Part shown: positions 14,703 to 22,375 of the stretch, piece after piece
Numbering within the stretch: position 1 is the stretch's first letter
Layout of the letters: each line of letters begins with the position of its first letter
Source: JBGPFS01 sp041483455
GTDB lineage: Bacteria > Chloroflexota > Limnocylindria > Limnocylindrales > CSP1-4
DNA: 37,335 nucleotides
Assembly: GCA_041483455.1 (NCBI GenBank)
Contig: JBGPFS010000004.1
Location: forward strand, 1-37,335
Direction of reading: 5' to 3'
The notes under the pieces: model-generated
The model's input: only the letters and a program-made list of their open reading frames with translations
Told to the model about the DNA's origin: nothing
Database searches by the model: none
Program-made: the position numbers and the translations under genes

Positions 14703-15872
14703 GTGACGCCCGACCATCGCTCCGCCGCGTATCGCCTGACGCCGGACCAGCTCGCCCTGCGGGACGCCGTCCGGGAACTGGCTCGAGCGCGGGTCGCGCC
14801 GCGGGCCGCGGAGACCGACCGGACGGCGACATTCCCCGAGGACCTGCGCCAGCTCCTGGCGACGCAGGACATCCTGGCCCTCCCGTTCCCGGAGGCGCAC
14901 GGCGGGATCGGGGCCGATCTCCTGACCGTCTGCCTGGCGATCGAGGAGCTGAGCGCGGCGTGCGCGACGACCGGGCTGATCCTGGCTGCTCACGAGCTGG
15001 GGGCGCTGCCGATCCTGCTGGCCGGGTCCGACGAGCAGCAGGCGCGCTGGCTCCCGGACCTGGCCTCCGGCCGTCGACTCGTTGCGTTCGCGCTGACCGA
15101 GGCCGGCGCCGGCTCGGACGCGGGCGCGATCGCGACGCGGGCGGTCCGCGATGGCGACGAGTACGTCCTCGACGGCTCGAAGCGGTTCATCACCCATGGC
15201 TCGATCGCGGACCTCGTCGTGGTCTTCGCGTTGACCGACCCGAAGGCCGCGCGCCACCGCAACCTGTCGTGCTTCGTCGTCGAGCGCGGCTCAGCGGGGT
15301 TCTCGATCGGCCGGCTCGAGCACAAGATGGGGATCCGGGGCTCCCCGACCGCCGAGCTCCAGTTCGACGGGGTCCGGGTCCCGGCAGCCGACCGGATCGG
15401 CGAGGAGGGCGAGGGCTTCTCGATCGCCATGCGGACGTTCGACCGGTCGCGGCCCGGGATCGCCGCCCAGGCGGTCGGGATCGCCCAGGGAGCGCTCGAC
15501 GTCGCCACCCAGTATGCCCGCGAGCGTGTCCAGTTCGGCCGTCCGATCGGCGAGTTCCAGCTGGTCCAGGGGCTGCTGGCGGACATGGATGCCGCGACCG
15601 AGGCTGCCCGGGCGCTCCTGTACACCGCCTGCGCTGCGATCGACGCGGGCGACGGGGATCCCGCGCGCTGGGCGGCCCTGTGTAAACTCGTCGCCGGTGA
15701 CGCGGCCATGCGCGTCACCACCGATGCCGTCCAGGTCCTGGGCGGCTACGGATACGTCGAGGAGTTCCCCGTCGAGCGGATGATGCGCGACGCGAAGATC
15801 ACCCAGCTCTACGAAGGGACCCAGCAGATCCAGCGTCTCGTCATCGCCCGGTCCCGGCTCGCCCGGGGCTGA
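14703..15872 (+). CDS. Acyl-CoA dehydrogenase
   Basis: 389 residues from GTG 14703, the normal length. This FAD enzyme makes the alpha,beta-double bond of acyl-CoA and hands electrons to ETF. The N-terminal helical domain has LPFPEAHGGIGADLLTVCLA. The middle beta domain has FALTEAGAGSDAGAI and the FITHGSIAD flavin-contact region. The C-terminal helical domain has GRPIGEFQLVQGLLADM, QVLGGYGYVEEFPVERMMRDA and then QLYEGTQQIQR with Glu371 as the catalytic base position shared with short- and medium-chain dehydrogenases. Chain-length preference cannot be read off. The next gene is etfB, 67 bases away, so dehydrogenase, ETF and the Fe-S quinone reductase upstream form one electron route. Confidence 0.93.
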   Translation: MTPDHRSAAYRLTPDQLALRDAVRELARARVAPRAAETDRTATFPEDLRQLLATQDILALPFPEAHGGIGADLLTVCLAIEELSAACATTGLILAAHELGALPILLAGSDEQQARWLPDLASGRRLVAFALTEAGAGSDAGAIATRAVRDGDEYVLDGSKRFITHGSIADLVVVFALTDPKAARHRNLSCFVVERGSAGFSIGRLEHKMGIRGSPTAELQFDGVRVPAADRIGEEGEGFSIAMRTFDRSRPGIAAQAVGIAQGALDVATQYARERVQFGRPIGEFQLVQGLLADMDAATEAARALLYTACAAIDAGDGDPARWAALCKLVAGDAAMRVTTDAVQVLGGYGYVEEFPVERMMRDAKITQLYEGTQQIQRLVIARSRLARG

Positions 15873-15939
15873 GCCAGGCTCCAGCTGGCCCAGGGCGGAC
15901 CGGGCTGTCGCGGATCCATCGTCCACAGGAGGTTGCGCA

Positions 15940-16734
15940 GTGCGGATCGTCGTCCTCACGAAGCCGGTACCCGACACGACCGGGGCGGAGCGGCTCGGCC
16001 CCGACCTGCGGGTCGATCGGACGGCCAGCCCGGCGGTCGTGAACGCGAACGACGAGTACGCCCTCGAAGCGGCACTCAAGCTGGTCGAGGCGGCCGGCGA
16101 GGGCGAGGTCGTGCTCCTCTCGATGGCGCCGGCGAGCGCGCCGGAGACGCTCCGCAAGGCGCTGGCCATGGGCGCCCACCGGGGCGTCCTGGTCACCGAT
16201 CCCGCGCTCGCCGGATCGTGCACGCTATCCACGGCCCGGGTCCTGGCCGCGGCCCTGCGGACCCTCGAGTTCGATCTCGTCCTGGCCGGGGCCGACACGT
16301 CCGACGGGACTGGCGGGGTCGTCCCGGCCGGGGTCGCGGCACTGCTCGGGCTGCCCTACCTCTCGTACGCCGGTCGGATCGAGCCGAGCGGCGGGCGAGT
16401 CCGCGTCCATCGGCTCAGCCCGGTCGGCTACGACGTCATCGAGGCGCCCCTGCCGGCGCTCGTGGTCGCGACCCAGGCGCTCGGCGAGCCCCGCTACCCG
16501 TCGCTCAAGGGGATCATGGGGGCGCGCTCGAAGGAGATCGCCACGCTCTCACTCGCCGACCTCGACGTGTCGGTCGAGGCGGTCGGCGGGGCGGTCGGCG
16601 GGGCGGTCGCCACCACCAGGGTGCTGGAGGTCCGACCGCCCGTCGTCCGAGCGGCCACCGAGATCGTGCGCGAACCGGCGCCGGTCGCCGCGGCGCGGAT
16701 CGTCGAGTTCCTCCAGACCCGGAAGATCATCTGA
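15940..16734 (+). CDS. etfB: Electron transfer flavoprotein beta subunit
   Basis: 264 residues. Typical ETF-beta: MRIVVLTKPVPDTTG at the N-terminus, NANDEYALEAALKL, a LSMAPASAPETLRKALAMGA adenine-binding segment, LAGADTSDGTGGVVPAGVAALLGLPYLSYA, and PRYPSLKGIMGARSKEI, the recognition-loop region that docks with acyl-CoA dehydrogenases. A short VGGAVGGAVA repeat occurs near 212-221, in the linker that reaches the alpha subunit. The start is GTG with a strong AGGAGG 7 bases before. Its stop overlaps the etfA start, so the subunits are made together. It probably follows the acyl-CoA dehydrogenase in one transcript. Confidence 0.94.
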   Translation: MRIVVLTKPVPDTTGAERLGPDLRVDRTASPAVVNANDEYALEAALKLVEAAGEGEVVLLSMAPASAPETLRKALAMGAHRGVLVTDPALAGSCTLSTARVLAAALRTLEFDLVLAGADTSDGTGGVVPAGVAALLGLPYLSYAGRIEPSGGRVRVHRLSPVGYDVIEAPLPALVVATQALGEPRYPSLKGIMGARSKEIATLSLADLDVSVEAVGGAVGGAVATTRVLEVRPPVVRAATEIVREPAPVAAARIVEFLQTRKII

Positions 16735-17726
16735 TGAGCGGCGCGATCTGGGTCGTCGGCGAGATGGCCGACGGTGGTCTCGTCCGGATCTCGACGGAGA
16801 TCGCGACGCTGGCCCGCGATCTCGCCGCGGCGAGCGGCGGCACGGCCTCCGGCGTGGTCGTCGGCGAGGCGCCGGGCGCGGCGGCGGGCGAGCTGGCGGA
16901 CTACCTCCCGGCCGTGCGAGCCGTCTCCGTCGCGGGCGCCGACGGGCGGACCGCGGCCGCCACCACGGCGATGGCGGTCGCCGACCTCATCGCCGCGGCC
17001 GGTGAGCCGGGCCCCACGCTCCTCCTGCTCGGGGCGACCCCGGACGGCCGCGACGTCGCCGGGATGCTCTCCGCCCTGCTGGGCTGGGGCGTGCTGGTCA
17101 ACGCGAGCGCCGTCACCTGGGACGTGACGGTCGGCGGACCCGTGGTCGAGATGAGCACGTTCGGTGGCCGCCTGATCACGACCAGCACGTTCACGGGCTC
17201 GCACGGGATCGTCACGATCCGCCCCCAGTCGGTGACCGCCGAGCCGGCGGCCGGCCACGGCGTCGTCCAATCGGTCGCGGCGTCGGATTCGCCTGTCCTT
17301 CGGCCGGTGGCGCTCGTCGACCGGGTGGCGGAGGCCAGCGCGGAAGCCCCGATCGAGGAGGCCCGGATCATCGTGGCCGGCGGCCGCGGGGTCGGCGGCC
17401 CCGAGGGCTTCGCGACCGTGCGCAGCCTCGCCGTCGCCCTCGGCGGCGCGGTCGGGGCGACCCGGGCGGCCGTGGACGCCGGCTGGATCCCGTATGCCAC
17501 CCAGATCGGCCAGACCGGCAAGACCGTCAAGCCCGCGCTCTACCTGGCCCTCGGGATCTCGGGGGCGATCCAGCACAAGGTCGGGATGCAGACCGCGGAG
17601 ACGATCGTGGCGGTCAACCGCGATCCCGATGCGCCGATCGCCGAGTTCGCCGACCTGTTCGTCGTCGGCGACCTGTTCGAGGTGGTCCCCGCGCTGGTCG
17701 CCGCCCTGCGGTCGCGCGGGACCTGA
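16734..17726 (+). CDS. etfA: Electron transfer flavoprotein alpha subunit
   Basis: 330 residues. ETF-alpha carries the FAD that receives electrons from dehydrogenases. The N-terminal domain is relatively divergent. The C-terminal FAD domain (about 200-330) is clear: VAGGRGVGGPEGF, GAVGATRAAVDAGWIP, QIGQTGKTVKPALYLALGIS, GAIQHKVGM and IVAVNRDPDAPIAEFADLFVV. This conserved set is complete, so the protein is probably functional. It overlaps etfB by one base and is followed 12 bases later by a small helical membrane protein that could ride on the same transcript. Confidence 0.94.
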   Translation: MSGAIWVVGEMADGGLVRISTEIATLARDLAAASGGTASGVVVGEAPGAAAGELADYLPAVRAVSVAGADGRTAAATTAMAVADLIAAAGEPGPTLLLLGATPDGRDVAGMLSALLGWGVLVNASAVTWDVTVGGPVVEMSTFGGRLITTSTFTGSHGIVTIRPQSVTAEPAAGHGVVQSVAASDSPVLRPVALVDRVAEASAEAPIEEARIIVAGGRGVGGPEGFATVRSLAVALGGAVGATRAAVDAGWIPYATQIGQTGKTVKPALYLALGISGAIQHKVGMQTAETIVAVNRDPDAPIAEFADLFVVGDLFEVVPALVAALRSRGT

Positions 17727-17738
17727 CGGCAGCACGGC

Positions 17739-18299
17739 ATGCCCGACTGGCTGCTCGTCGGCGCATCACTCGTCGCGTTCCTCGCGCTCGGGGTCGCCTT
17801 CGCGGCCATCCTCCGGCGGGCAAGCCAGGTCGTTGCCGAGACCCGCGACGACGAGCGATTCCGGCGGGCGGTCGGTGACCTGGCCGCGCGGATCGACGCC
17901 ACGCTCGGGCGGGTCGTCGTCCAGGTCGACCAGGTCCGCCGCCATCTCGTCCCCGCCGAGGCGGTGACCGACGAGCTGACCTCCGCCTCGGCCGCGATGG
18001 CCGAGTACCTGGCCGAAGCGGCCGCCCTGGCCGGTCCGGCCCACGTCGCCGAGATCCGGGACAGCCTGGTCGAGGAGCTCGCACGGGCCGGTCGCGCCCT
18101 GGAGATGGTCCACCACGGCTGCGAGCTTCTGGCCGTCGTGCGGGGGGGAAGTCGAGAGCTGGAGGCCCAGACGGCGATCAAGCGGGGCTATCTGAACGCG
18201 CTCCACGCCCGCGAGGCGCTCGGCCGCCATGCCGACGACCTGGCCGCCGGGCGGTCGACGGACCAGCGCCACTGGCTCTCTCGCCGGTCGCCCTCCTGA
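17739..18299 (+). CDS. Hypothetical helical protein with N-terminal membrane anchor
   Basis: 186 residues, family not recognised. Residues 4-24 (WLLVGASLVAFLALGVAFAAI) form one membrane helix. The rest looks entirely helical, rich in Ala, Arg, Glu and Val with few Gly or Pro, and with heptad-like spacing in RFRRAVGDLAARIDATLGRV and in VAEIRDSLVEELARAGRALE, suggesting a coiled coil or helical bundle in the cytoplasm. A HHGCELL segment lies near 128. It begins 12 bases after etfA and may be cotranscribed, but nothing ties it to electron transfer. Codon use resembles its neighbours, and the frame is closed by a stop just before the nrdR promoter. Confidence 0.65.
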   Translation: MPDWLLVGASLVAFLALGVAFAAILRRASQVVAETRDDERFRRAVGDLAARIDATLGRVVVQVDQVRRHLVPAEAVTDELTSASAAMAEYLAEAAALAGPAHVAEIRDSLVEELARAGRALEMVHHGCELLAVVRGGSRELEAQTAIKRGYLNALHAREALGRHADDLAAGRSTDQRHWLSRRSPS

Positions 18300-18320
18300 C
18301 GTCGGTCGCTGCACCAAACA

Positions 18321-18367
18321 CCCCTGCATGTAGTGGTATCCTCGGCGCACACCACCACCGGTAGTGG
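18321..18367 (+). promoter_or_regulatory. Pair of NrdR-box-like palindromes flanking a -10 element upstream of nrdR
   Basis: Two 16-base imperfect palindromes stand at 18321-18336 (CCCCTGCATGTAGTGG, 12 of 16 positions symmetric) and 18352-18367 (CCACCACCGGTAGTGG, 14 of 16). They are 15 bases apart, or 31 bases start to start. NrdR boxes are known to occur as 16-base palindromes in pairs with 15-16 bases between them, and both sites share the TAGTGG half-site. A TATCCT hexamer at 18337-18342 lies between them, so bound NrdR would block the promoter. This points to autoregulation of nrdR and control of dcd. Confidence 0.7.
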
Positions 18368-18385
18368 CCGATCGACAGGAGACCG

Positions 18386-18862
18386 ATGCGCTGTCCGCAG
18401 TGCGGGGAACGCGAGACCCGGGTCGTCGACTCGCGCGACCTCGACGACACGGTGACGATCCGGCGCCGCCGCGAGTGCGCGGCGTGTGCCACCCGCTTCA
18501 CGACCTACGAACGGATCGAGGCCGCCCGGCTGGTCGTCGTGAAGCGCGACGGCGCTCGCCAGGAGTTCGACCGCGACAAGCTCGCCGCCGGCCTCCGGAA
18601 GGCCCTCACCCGCCGACCGGTGCCGGAGGGGGCCGCAGACGAGGCCGCCGACGGGATCGAGGCGACACTCCGGGCCGAAGGCGTATCCGAGGTCCCCTCG
18701 TCGCGGATCGGGGCGCTCGCGATGGAACGCCTCCGGGCGATCGACCAGATCGCCTATATCCGGTTCGCCAGCGTCTACCAGAGCTTCGAGGATCTCGAGG
18801 ACCTCAAGCGCGAGGTCGACACGCTCTACGCCACGCGCGGCGACGACGGGCCGACGGCATGA
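18386..18862 (+). CDS. nrdR: Transcriptional repressor NrdR
   Basis: 158 residues, the standard length. NrdR represses ribonucleotide reductase genes when dATP is high. Residues 1-40 are the zinc ribbon with Cys3, Cys6, Cys31 and Cys34. Residues about 49-139 are the ATP-cone, with VVKRDGARQEFDRDKLAAGL at its start and IAYIRFASVYQSFEDLEDL near its end. The C-terminal tail is short and polar. ATG 18386 has GGAG about 6 bases upstream. Its own promoter carries paired NrdR-box-like palindromes. The stop overlaps the dcd start, and no nrd reductase gene is in the window, so it must act on them elsewhere. Confidence 0.96.
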   Translation: MRCPQCGERETRVVDSRDLDDTVTIRRRRECAACATRFTTYERIEAARLVVVKRDGARQEFDRDKLAAGLRKALTRRPVPEGAADEAADGIEATLRAEGVSEVPSSRIGALAMERLRAIDQIAYIRFASVYQSFEDLEDLKREVDTLYATRGDDGPTA

Positions 18863-19446
18863 GCGTCCTGTCCGACCGCGACATCCGGGCCGCGCTCGAG
18901 GCGCGCCACGTGCGGGTCGACCCGTACGATCCGGCCGACCTCCAGCCGTCGTCGATCGACCTTCACCTCGACCGGAGCTTCCGGGTCTTCCGCAACAACC
19001 GCTACGCCTTCATCGACGTCCGCGCGCCGCAGCCGGACCTGACGGAGCTGCTGCGGATCGAGGACGACGAGCCGTTCGTCCTCCACCCGGGCGAGTTCGT
19101 GCTCGGCCAGACGCTCGAGTGGGTCGAGCTCCCGAACGACCTGGTGGCCCGGCTCGAGGGCAAGAGCTCGCTCGGCCGGCTGGGGCTGCTCATCCATTCG
19201 ACCGCGGGCTACGTCGATCCCGGGTGGCAGGGCAACCTGACCCTCGAGCTGTCGAACGTGGCGAACCTGCCGATCGCCCTCTACTTCGGGATGAAGATCG
19301 GGCAGATCAGCTTCTTCCGGATGTCGAGCCCGGTCGACCGGCCGTACGGCTCGCCCGAGCTCGGCTCGAAGTACCAGGGCCAGTCGGAGCCGACCGCGTC
19401 GGCGTCCCACCGCGATTTCGCGGCCGGTCGTCCCCCGAAGGGATGA
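18859..19446 (+). CDS. dcd: dCTP deaminase
   Basis: 195 residues. Dcd removes the amino group of dCTP to give dUTP for thymidylate synthesis; a bifunctional dCTP deaminase/dUTPase form also exists and is not excluded. Visible are LSDRDIRAAL at the N-terminus, LQPSSIDLHLDRSFRVF, HPGEFVLGQTLEWVELP, RLEGKSSLGRLGL near 98-110 with the phosphate-contacting Arg/Ser, and STAGYVDPGWQGNLTLELSN with Glu130 as the catalytic glutamate, then GMKIGQISFF. The ATG overlaps the nrdR stop, and its own stop overlaps the next start. Coupling to nrdR places dNTP-pool supply under the dATP-sensing repressor. Confidence 0.95.
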   Translation: MSVLSDRDIRAALEARHVRVDPYDPADLQPSSIDLHLDRSFRVFRNNRYAFIDVRAPQPDLTELLRIEDDEPFVLHPGEFVLGQTLEWVELPNDLVARLEGKSSLGRLGLLIHSTAGYVDPGWQGNLTLELSNVANLPIALYFGMKIGQISFFRMSSPVDRPYGSPELGSKYQGQSEPTASASHRDFAAGRPPKG

Positions 19447-20312
19447 GCCTCAACGAGGCCGTCGCCTGGTCGGCGGCCCTCGGCGGCGGCACGACGGTCG
19501 CGCTCGTCCAGGCGGGCACCTTCCAGACCGATGCCGGGGCGGCCTTCGGGCCGGTCCCGCGGCTCCTCTGGGACCGGCTGGTGGCCGCGGAGATCACCGC
19601 CGACCATCGGATCGTCCAGGCGCTCAACTGCCTCCTGATCGAGACGTCGAGCGGCCGGGTGCTGGTCGAGACCGGTCTGGGGGAGCGGCTCGACGAGAAG
19701 TCCCGGGCGATGCGGGTGGCGGGCGGCGAGCCGATCCTGCCGAGCCTGCGGCGGGCCGGCTTCGACCCCGCGAGCGTCGACATCGTGGCGCTCAGCCACC
19801 TCCACTTCGACCATGCCGGGGGCCTGCTCGACGCGGCCGGGGAGCGAGCCTTCCCACGCGCCGTCGTCGTCGCCCAGCGGGCGGAGTGGGAGATCGCGCT
19901 GGGCACGAACAGCCGGCTCGTCGCGAGCTACGACCAGCCGGAACTCCGGCTGGTTCGGGCCTGGGGCGAGGCGAGCTGGGCGACCGGCGAGCGGGAGGTC
20001 CTGCCCGGGGTCAGCATCGTGCCGACGGGTGGCCATTCGGCCGGCCACCAGGCGGTGCTGGTCCGCGGGACCGGCGCCGGCGGACGGACGGTCGCCTTCT
20101 TCGGCGACCTCGCGATGCGCCCGTGGAGCGCGAACCCGCGCTGGGTGACCTCGTTCGACGACTTCCCGCTCGATTCGGTCGCGGCCAAGGGCGAGCTGTT
20201 CCGCAGGGCGGCCGAGGAGGAATGGACCGTCGTCCTCTCGCACGAGCCCCGACGACCGGTCGGTCGCCTCGTTCCCGAGCGCGACCGGTACGTCTTCGAG
20301 CCGCTCGTCTGA
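19443..20312 (+). CDS. MBL-fold metallohydrolase
   Basis: 289 residues. The core shows LNCLLIETSSGRVLVETGLGE, the metal motif SHLHFDHAGG near 117-126 (HxHxDH complete), PTGGHSAGHQAVLV with the next metal His near 198, FFGDLAM with the bridging Asp, and a final LSHEPRRP His. This is the metallo-beta-lactamase fold of the quorum-quenching-lactonase/glyoxalase II kind; the substrate is unknown. The N-terminal segment GGTTVALVQAGTFQTDAG is typical of MBL proteins related to MlhB/AttM. It overlaps dcd by 4 bases, so it belongs to the nrdR operon, perhaps with a role in nucleotide housekeeping, though that is only inferred from position. Confidence 0.87.
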   Translation: MSLNEAVAWSAALGGGTTVALVQAGTFQTDAGAAFGPVPRLLWDRLVAAEITADHRIVQALNCLLIETSSGRVLVETGLGERLDEKSRAMRVAGGEPILPSLRRAGFDPASVDIVALSHLHFDHAGGLLDAAGERAFPRAVVVAQRAEWEIALGTNSRLVASYDQPELRLVRAWGEASWATGEREVLPGVSIVPTGGHSAGHQAVLVRGTGAGGRTVAFFGDLAMRPWSANPRWVTSFDDFPLDSVAAKGELFRRAAEEEWTVVLSHEPRRPVGRLVPERDRYVFEPLV

Positions 20313-20317
20313 CCCGA

Positions 20318-20368
20318 CCGCCCCGGCGCCCTAGCCTGACGGCCGGGCGCTCGGCGCCGGGGAGGCGG
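20318..20368. terminator. GC-rich hairpin between convergent MBL and TlpA genes
   Basis: CCCCGGCGCC (20321-20330) pairs perfectly with GGCGCCGGGG (20353-20362), and the stem can extend outward as CCG/CGG with mismatches. The loop contains the tlpA-like stop codon. It probably ends transcription from both sides; there is no U-tract. Confidence 0.45.
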
Positions 20369-21098
20369 CCCCCGAGGGGACGGTCACCGGGAGGATCTCG
20401 GCGATCCGGGCTGCCCCCTGGACCCGTCCGAGCGGGCCCTGGATGACGGCCCGCACGATCCCCTCCGGATCGATGAACACCTGGGTCGGCAGCGCGAAGA
20501 TCCGATAGGTGTGGAAGACGTCCGCCGAGAGGTCGGCGGCGATCGTGTAGCCCAGCCCGTAGCGCTCGGCGTAGGCTCGTACGTCGTCGACGTTCGACTC
20601 CTGGACGCTGATCCCGATCAGATCGAGGCCGCGCGCGCGGTACTCCGCGTCGAGCTGGCGGAGGACCGGCGTCTCGGCCTGGCAGGGCGGACACCAGCTC
20701 GCCCAGAAGTTGAGCCAGACGCCGTGCCCGCGGTGGTCGGCCAGGCGGACGGGCTGCCCGGTCACGTCGAGGAGCTGCCAGGCGGTGCCGTCGGAGCGCG
20801 TCCCGGCCAGCTCGGGCGCGACGCTGCCGGGCGTCAGCCCGACCGAGGGCGACCCGACGAGGAACGCCGTCGGGCGGGGATCCGCGGGGCCGCCCGGATC
20901 GAGCCGGCCGAGCGGCAGGGTGGCGAGGGCGGCGACGCCTGCCGTCAGGAGCAGCGCCACGCCGACGGCGGCCAGCTGCCGGCCGCTGAACGGACCGACG
21001 AGCCGGCGCCGTCCACGACCGGCCGGCGGGGCGGCTTCGGGCGCGTCGTCGCGGTGGACGGCGGGCACCGGCACGGTCGGGCGGGCGGGATCGGCCAT
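20331..21098 (-). CDS. TlpA-like membrane-anchored thiol-disulfide oxidoreductase
   Basis: 255 residues. A basic cytoplasmic head (RGRRRLVGPFSGRQ) precedes one membrane helix (about 41-62). A linker leads to a thioredoxin domain (about 88-240) with SVGLTPGSVAPELAG, VWLNFWASWCPPCQAE (Cys136, Cys139), DLIGISVQESNVDDVRAYAE and FALPTQVFIDPEGIVRAVIQG, where the cis-Pro is clear. Such proteins act outside the membrane, reducing disulfides in apocytochromes or other exported proteins. The ATG overlaps the stop of the CcdA gene, which would supply electrons. A Pro/Ser-rich C-terminal tail of about 15 residues ends the protein. Confidence 0.9.
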   Translation of the reverse strand: MADPARPTVPVPAVHRDDAPEAAPPAGRGRRRLVGPFSGRQLAAVGVALLLTAGVAALATLPLGRLDPGGPADPRPTAFLVGSPSVGLTPGSVAPELAGTRSDGTAWQLLDVTGQPVRLADHRGHGVWLNFWASWCPPCQAETPVLRQLDAEYRARGLDLIGISVQESNVDDVRAYAERYGLGYTIAADLSADVFHTYRIFALPTQVFIDPEGIVRAVIQGPLGRVQGAARIAEILPVTVPSGAASPAPSARPSG

Positions 21099-21931
21099 CA
21101 GATGGCCGTATTGAAGGTGAACCACTGGGGCAACAGGGTCAGCAGCCCGAGGAGCATCGCGACCCCGATCGCCGACACGAGCAGCCCACCGACGACCGAG
21201 ACCGCCTGGCCGTGTCGCACGAGCGGGCGCAGGAGGCTGGGCGCCCGGTCGTACAGCGCGCCCAGGACGAGGAACGGGATCCCGAGGCCCAGGGTGTAGC
21301 CGATCAGCAGGACTGCGCCCTGGGTCGCCGTCCCGGAGGTGGCGGCCAGGGTCAGGATCCCACCGAGGATCGTCCCGATGCAGGGCGTCCAGCCGATGGC
21401 GAAGACGACCCCGAGCCCGAACGACGCGAGCCACCCGAAGCCGCTGCCGGCCAGGCGGCCGCCGACCCGCTCGCCCAGGCCCCCGGGTGCCCCCACGCTC
21501 CGCCCGGGCTCGGCGAGGACGAGGGTCCCGTCGCCCGGCGTGGCCAGGGCCCGCTGGGCGCCGCGCTCGAGCGGTCGCCAGGTCCGCTGGAGCCGGGCGA
21601 TCGTGAGGAATCCGGCGAGGTTCAGGCCCATCACGATCAGAACGACCCCCCCGATCCGACGGAGATCCGGCAGGTAGGCGCCCAGGGCGCCGCCGGCGAA
21701 CGTGGCGGTGACCCCGAGCAGGGTGAAGACGAGGCCGAAACCGGCCACGTAGGCGGCCGCATGGCGGAAGGCGGTCCAGCGTGACGGCGGGGTCCCGGCG
21801 GCCGAGGCCGCGACCGCCACCCGGGTCAGCTGGCCGAGATAGGCCGGCACGAGCGGCAGGACGCACGGCGAGAGGAAGCTCAGGAGGCCCGCGGCCAGCG
21901 CCACCAAGATCGTCAGCTCGTTGCCGCTCAC
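21098..21931 (-). CDS. ccdA: Cytochrome c biogenesis protein CcdA (DsbD-type electron carrier)
   Basis: 277 residues with six membrane helices. The two redox cysteines lie in LSFLSPCVLPLVPAYLGQL (Cys23) and FAIGWTPCIGTILGG (Cys184), both in the expected first and fourth helices. CcdA carries reducing power from cytoplasmic thioredoxin-like proteins across the membrane to TlpA/ResA. The loop between helices 3 and 4 (about 112-165) is longer than in Bacillus CcdA and holds a Gly/Arg-rich stretch. The start is GTG 21931, overlapping the stop of the glutaredoxin-like gene, and the stop overlaps the TlpA start. The order CxxC protein, CcdA, TlpA matches the direction of electron flow. Confidence 0.93.
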   Translation of the reverse strand: MSGNELTILVALAAGLLSFLSPCVLPLVPAYLGQLTRVAVAASAAGTPPSRWTAFRHAAAYVAGFGLVFTLLGVTATFAGGALGAYLPDLRRIGGVVLIVMGLNLAGFLTIARLQRTWRPLERGAQRALATPGDGTLVLAEPGRSVGAPGGLGERVGGRLAGSGFGWLASFGLGVVFAIGWTPCIGTILGGILTLAATSGTATQGAVLLIGYTLGLGIPFLVLGALYDRAPSLLRPLVRHGQAVSVVGGLLVSAIGVAMLLGLLTLLPQWFTFNTAI

Positions 21932-22224
21932 CCGTCGAGCGCCTCGACGAGGAGGCGCCGGATCCGGGCCGGATTCGTCGCGAGGAGGAGCCGGTGGCCG
22001 CCCACCTCGACGACCGGGATCTCGACGAGGAACGCCCGCTCGAGGTTCGGATCGGTCGTGATGTCGCGCTCGACGATCGGCGGGACGGGCAGGCCGGCCG
22101 CGGCCCGCTCGCCGAGGAGCGCATCGAGCACCTGGCGCGCCTCCCGGCAGAGGCCGCACCCGGGCCGGCCGAAGAGGGTGATCACCGGCGGCGCCGGGAC
22201 CGGGAGGCCGAGTGCGTGGTCCAT
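21928..22224 (-). CDS. Glutaredoxin-like CxxC protein
   Basis: 98 residues. It reads VITLFGRPGCGLCREARQVLDALL with Cys23 and Cys26, then PPIVERDITTDPNLERAFLVEIPVVEVGGHRL, whose IPVV is the cis-Pro loop of glutaredoxin folds. This matches the small glutaredoxin/DUF836 proteins often found near ccdA. It may hand electrons from cytoplasmic thiols to CcdA; this is inferred from gene order. ATG 22224 is supported by a TAGAAT hexamer six bases upstream on the minus strand. No Shine-Dalgarno site is present, so the message is probably leaderless. It heads a three-gene operon with overlapping ends. Confidence 0.85.
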   Translation of the reverse strand: MDHALGLPVPAPPVITLFGRPGCGLCREARQVLDALLGERAAAGLPVPPIVERDITTDPNLERAFLVEIPVVEVGGHRLLLATNPARIRRLLVEALDG

Positions 22225-22230
22225 GCGCGG

Positions 22231-22236
22231 ATTCTA
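22231..22236 (-). promoter_or_regulatory. Putative -10 element TAGAAT for the thiol-relay operon (leaderless)
   Basis: On the minus strand TAGAAT is followed by CCGCGC and then the ATG at 22224. Six bases between hexamer and start codon put the transcript start at the ATG. Confidence 0.5.
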
Positions 22237-22282
22237 GTCGAGGGCCGGCAAGCGCCTCCGAGGGAGCCGCGGGGTGACGCGG

Positions 22283-22288
22283 TACCAT
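22283..22288 (+). promoter_or_regulatory. Putative -10 element TACCAT for the tRNA-Arg gene
   Basis: The hexamer ends 11 bases before the mature 5' end of the tRNA. A transcript start near 22295 would leave a 5' leader of about 5 bases for RNase P. Confidence 0.5.
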
Positions 22289-22299
22289 GCGCTTGGCAC

Positions 22300-22375
22300 G
22301 CCCCTGTAGCTCAGCGGATAGAGCGAGGCCGTCCTAAGGCCTGCGTCGGGGGTTCGATTCCCTCCAGGGGCACCA
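22300..22375 (+). tRNA. tRNA-Arg (anticodon CCT)
   Basis: A 76-base cloverleaf can be drawn by hand. The acceptor arms GCCCCTG and CAGGGGC pair at all seven positions. The D arm is GCTC/GAGC. The anticodon stem AGGCC/GGCCT encloses the loop GTCCTAA, giving anticodon CCT (22333-22335), which reads AGG. The T arm GGGGG/CCCTC with TTCGATT follows, allowing one G-T pair. The discriminator is A and the CCA end is encoded. The G in place of the usual pyrimidine at loop position 32 is a small oddity. Confidence 0.95.
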
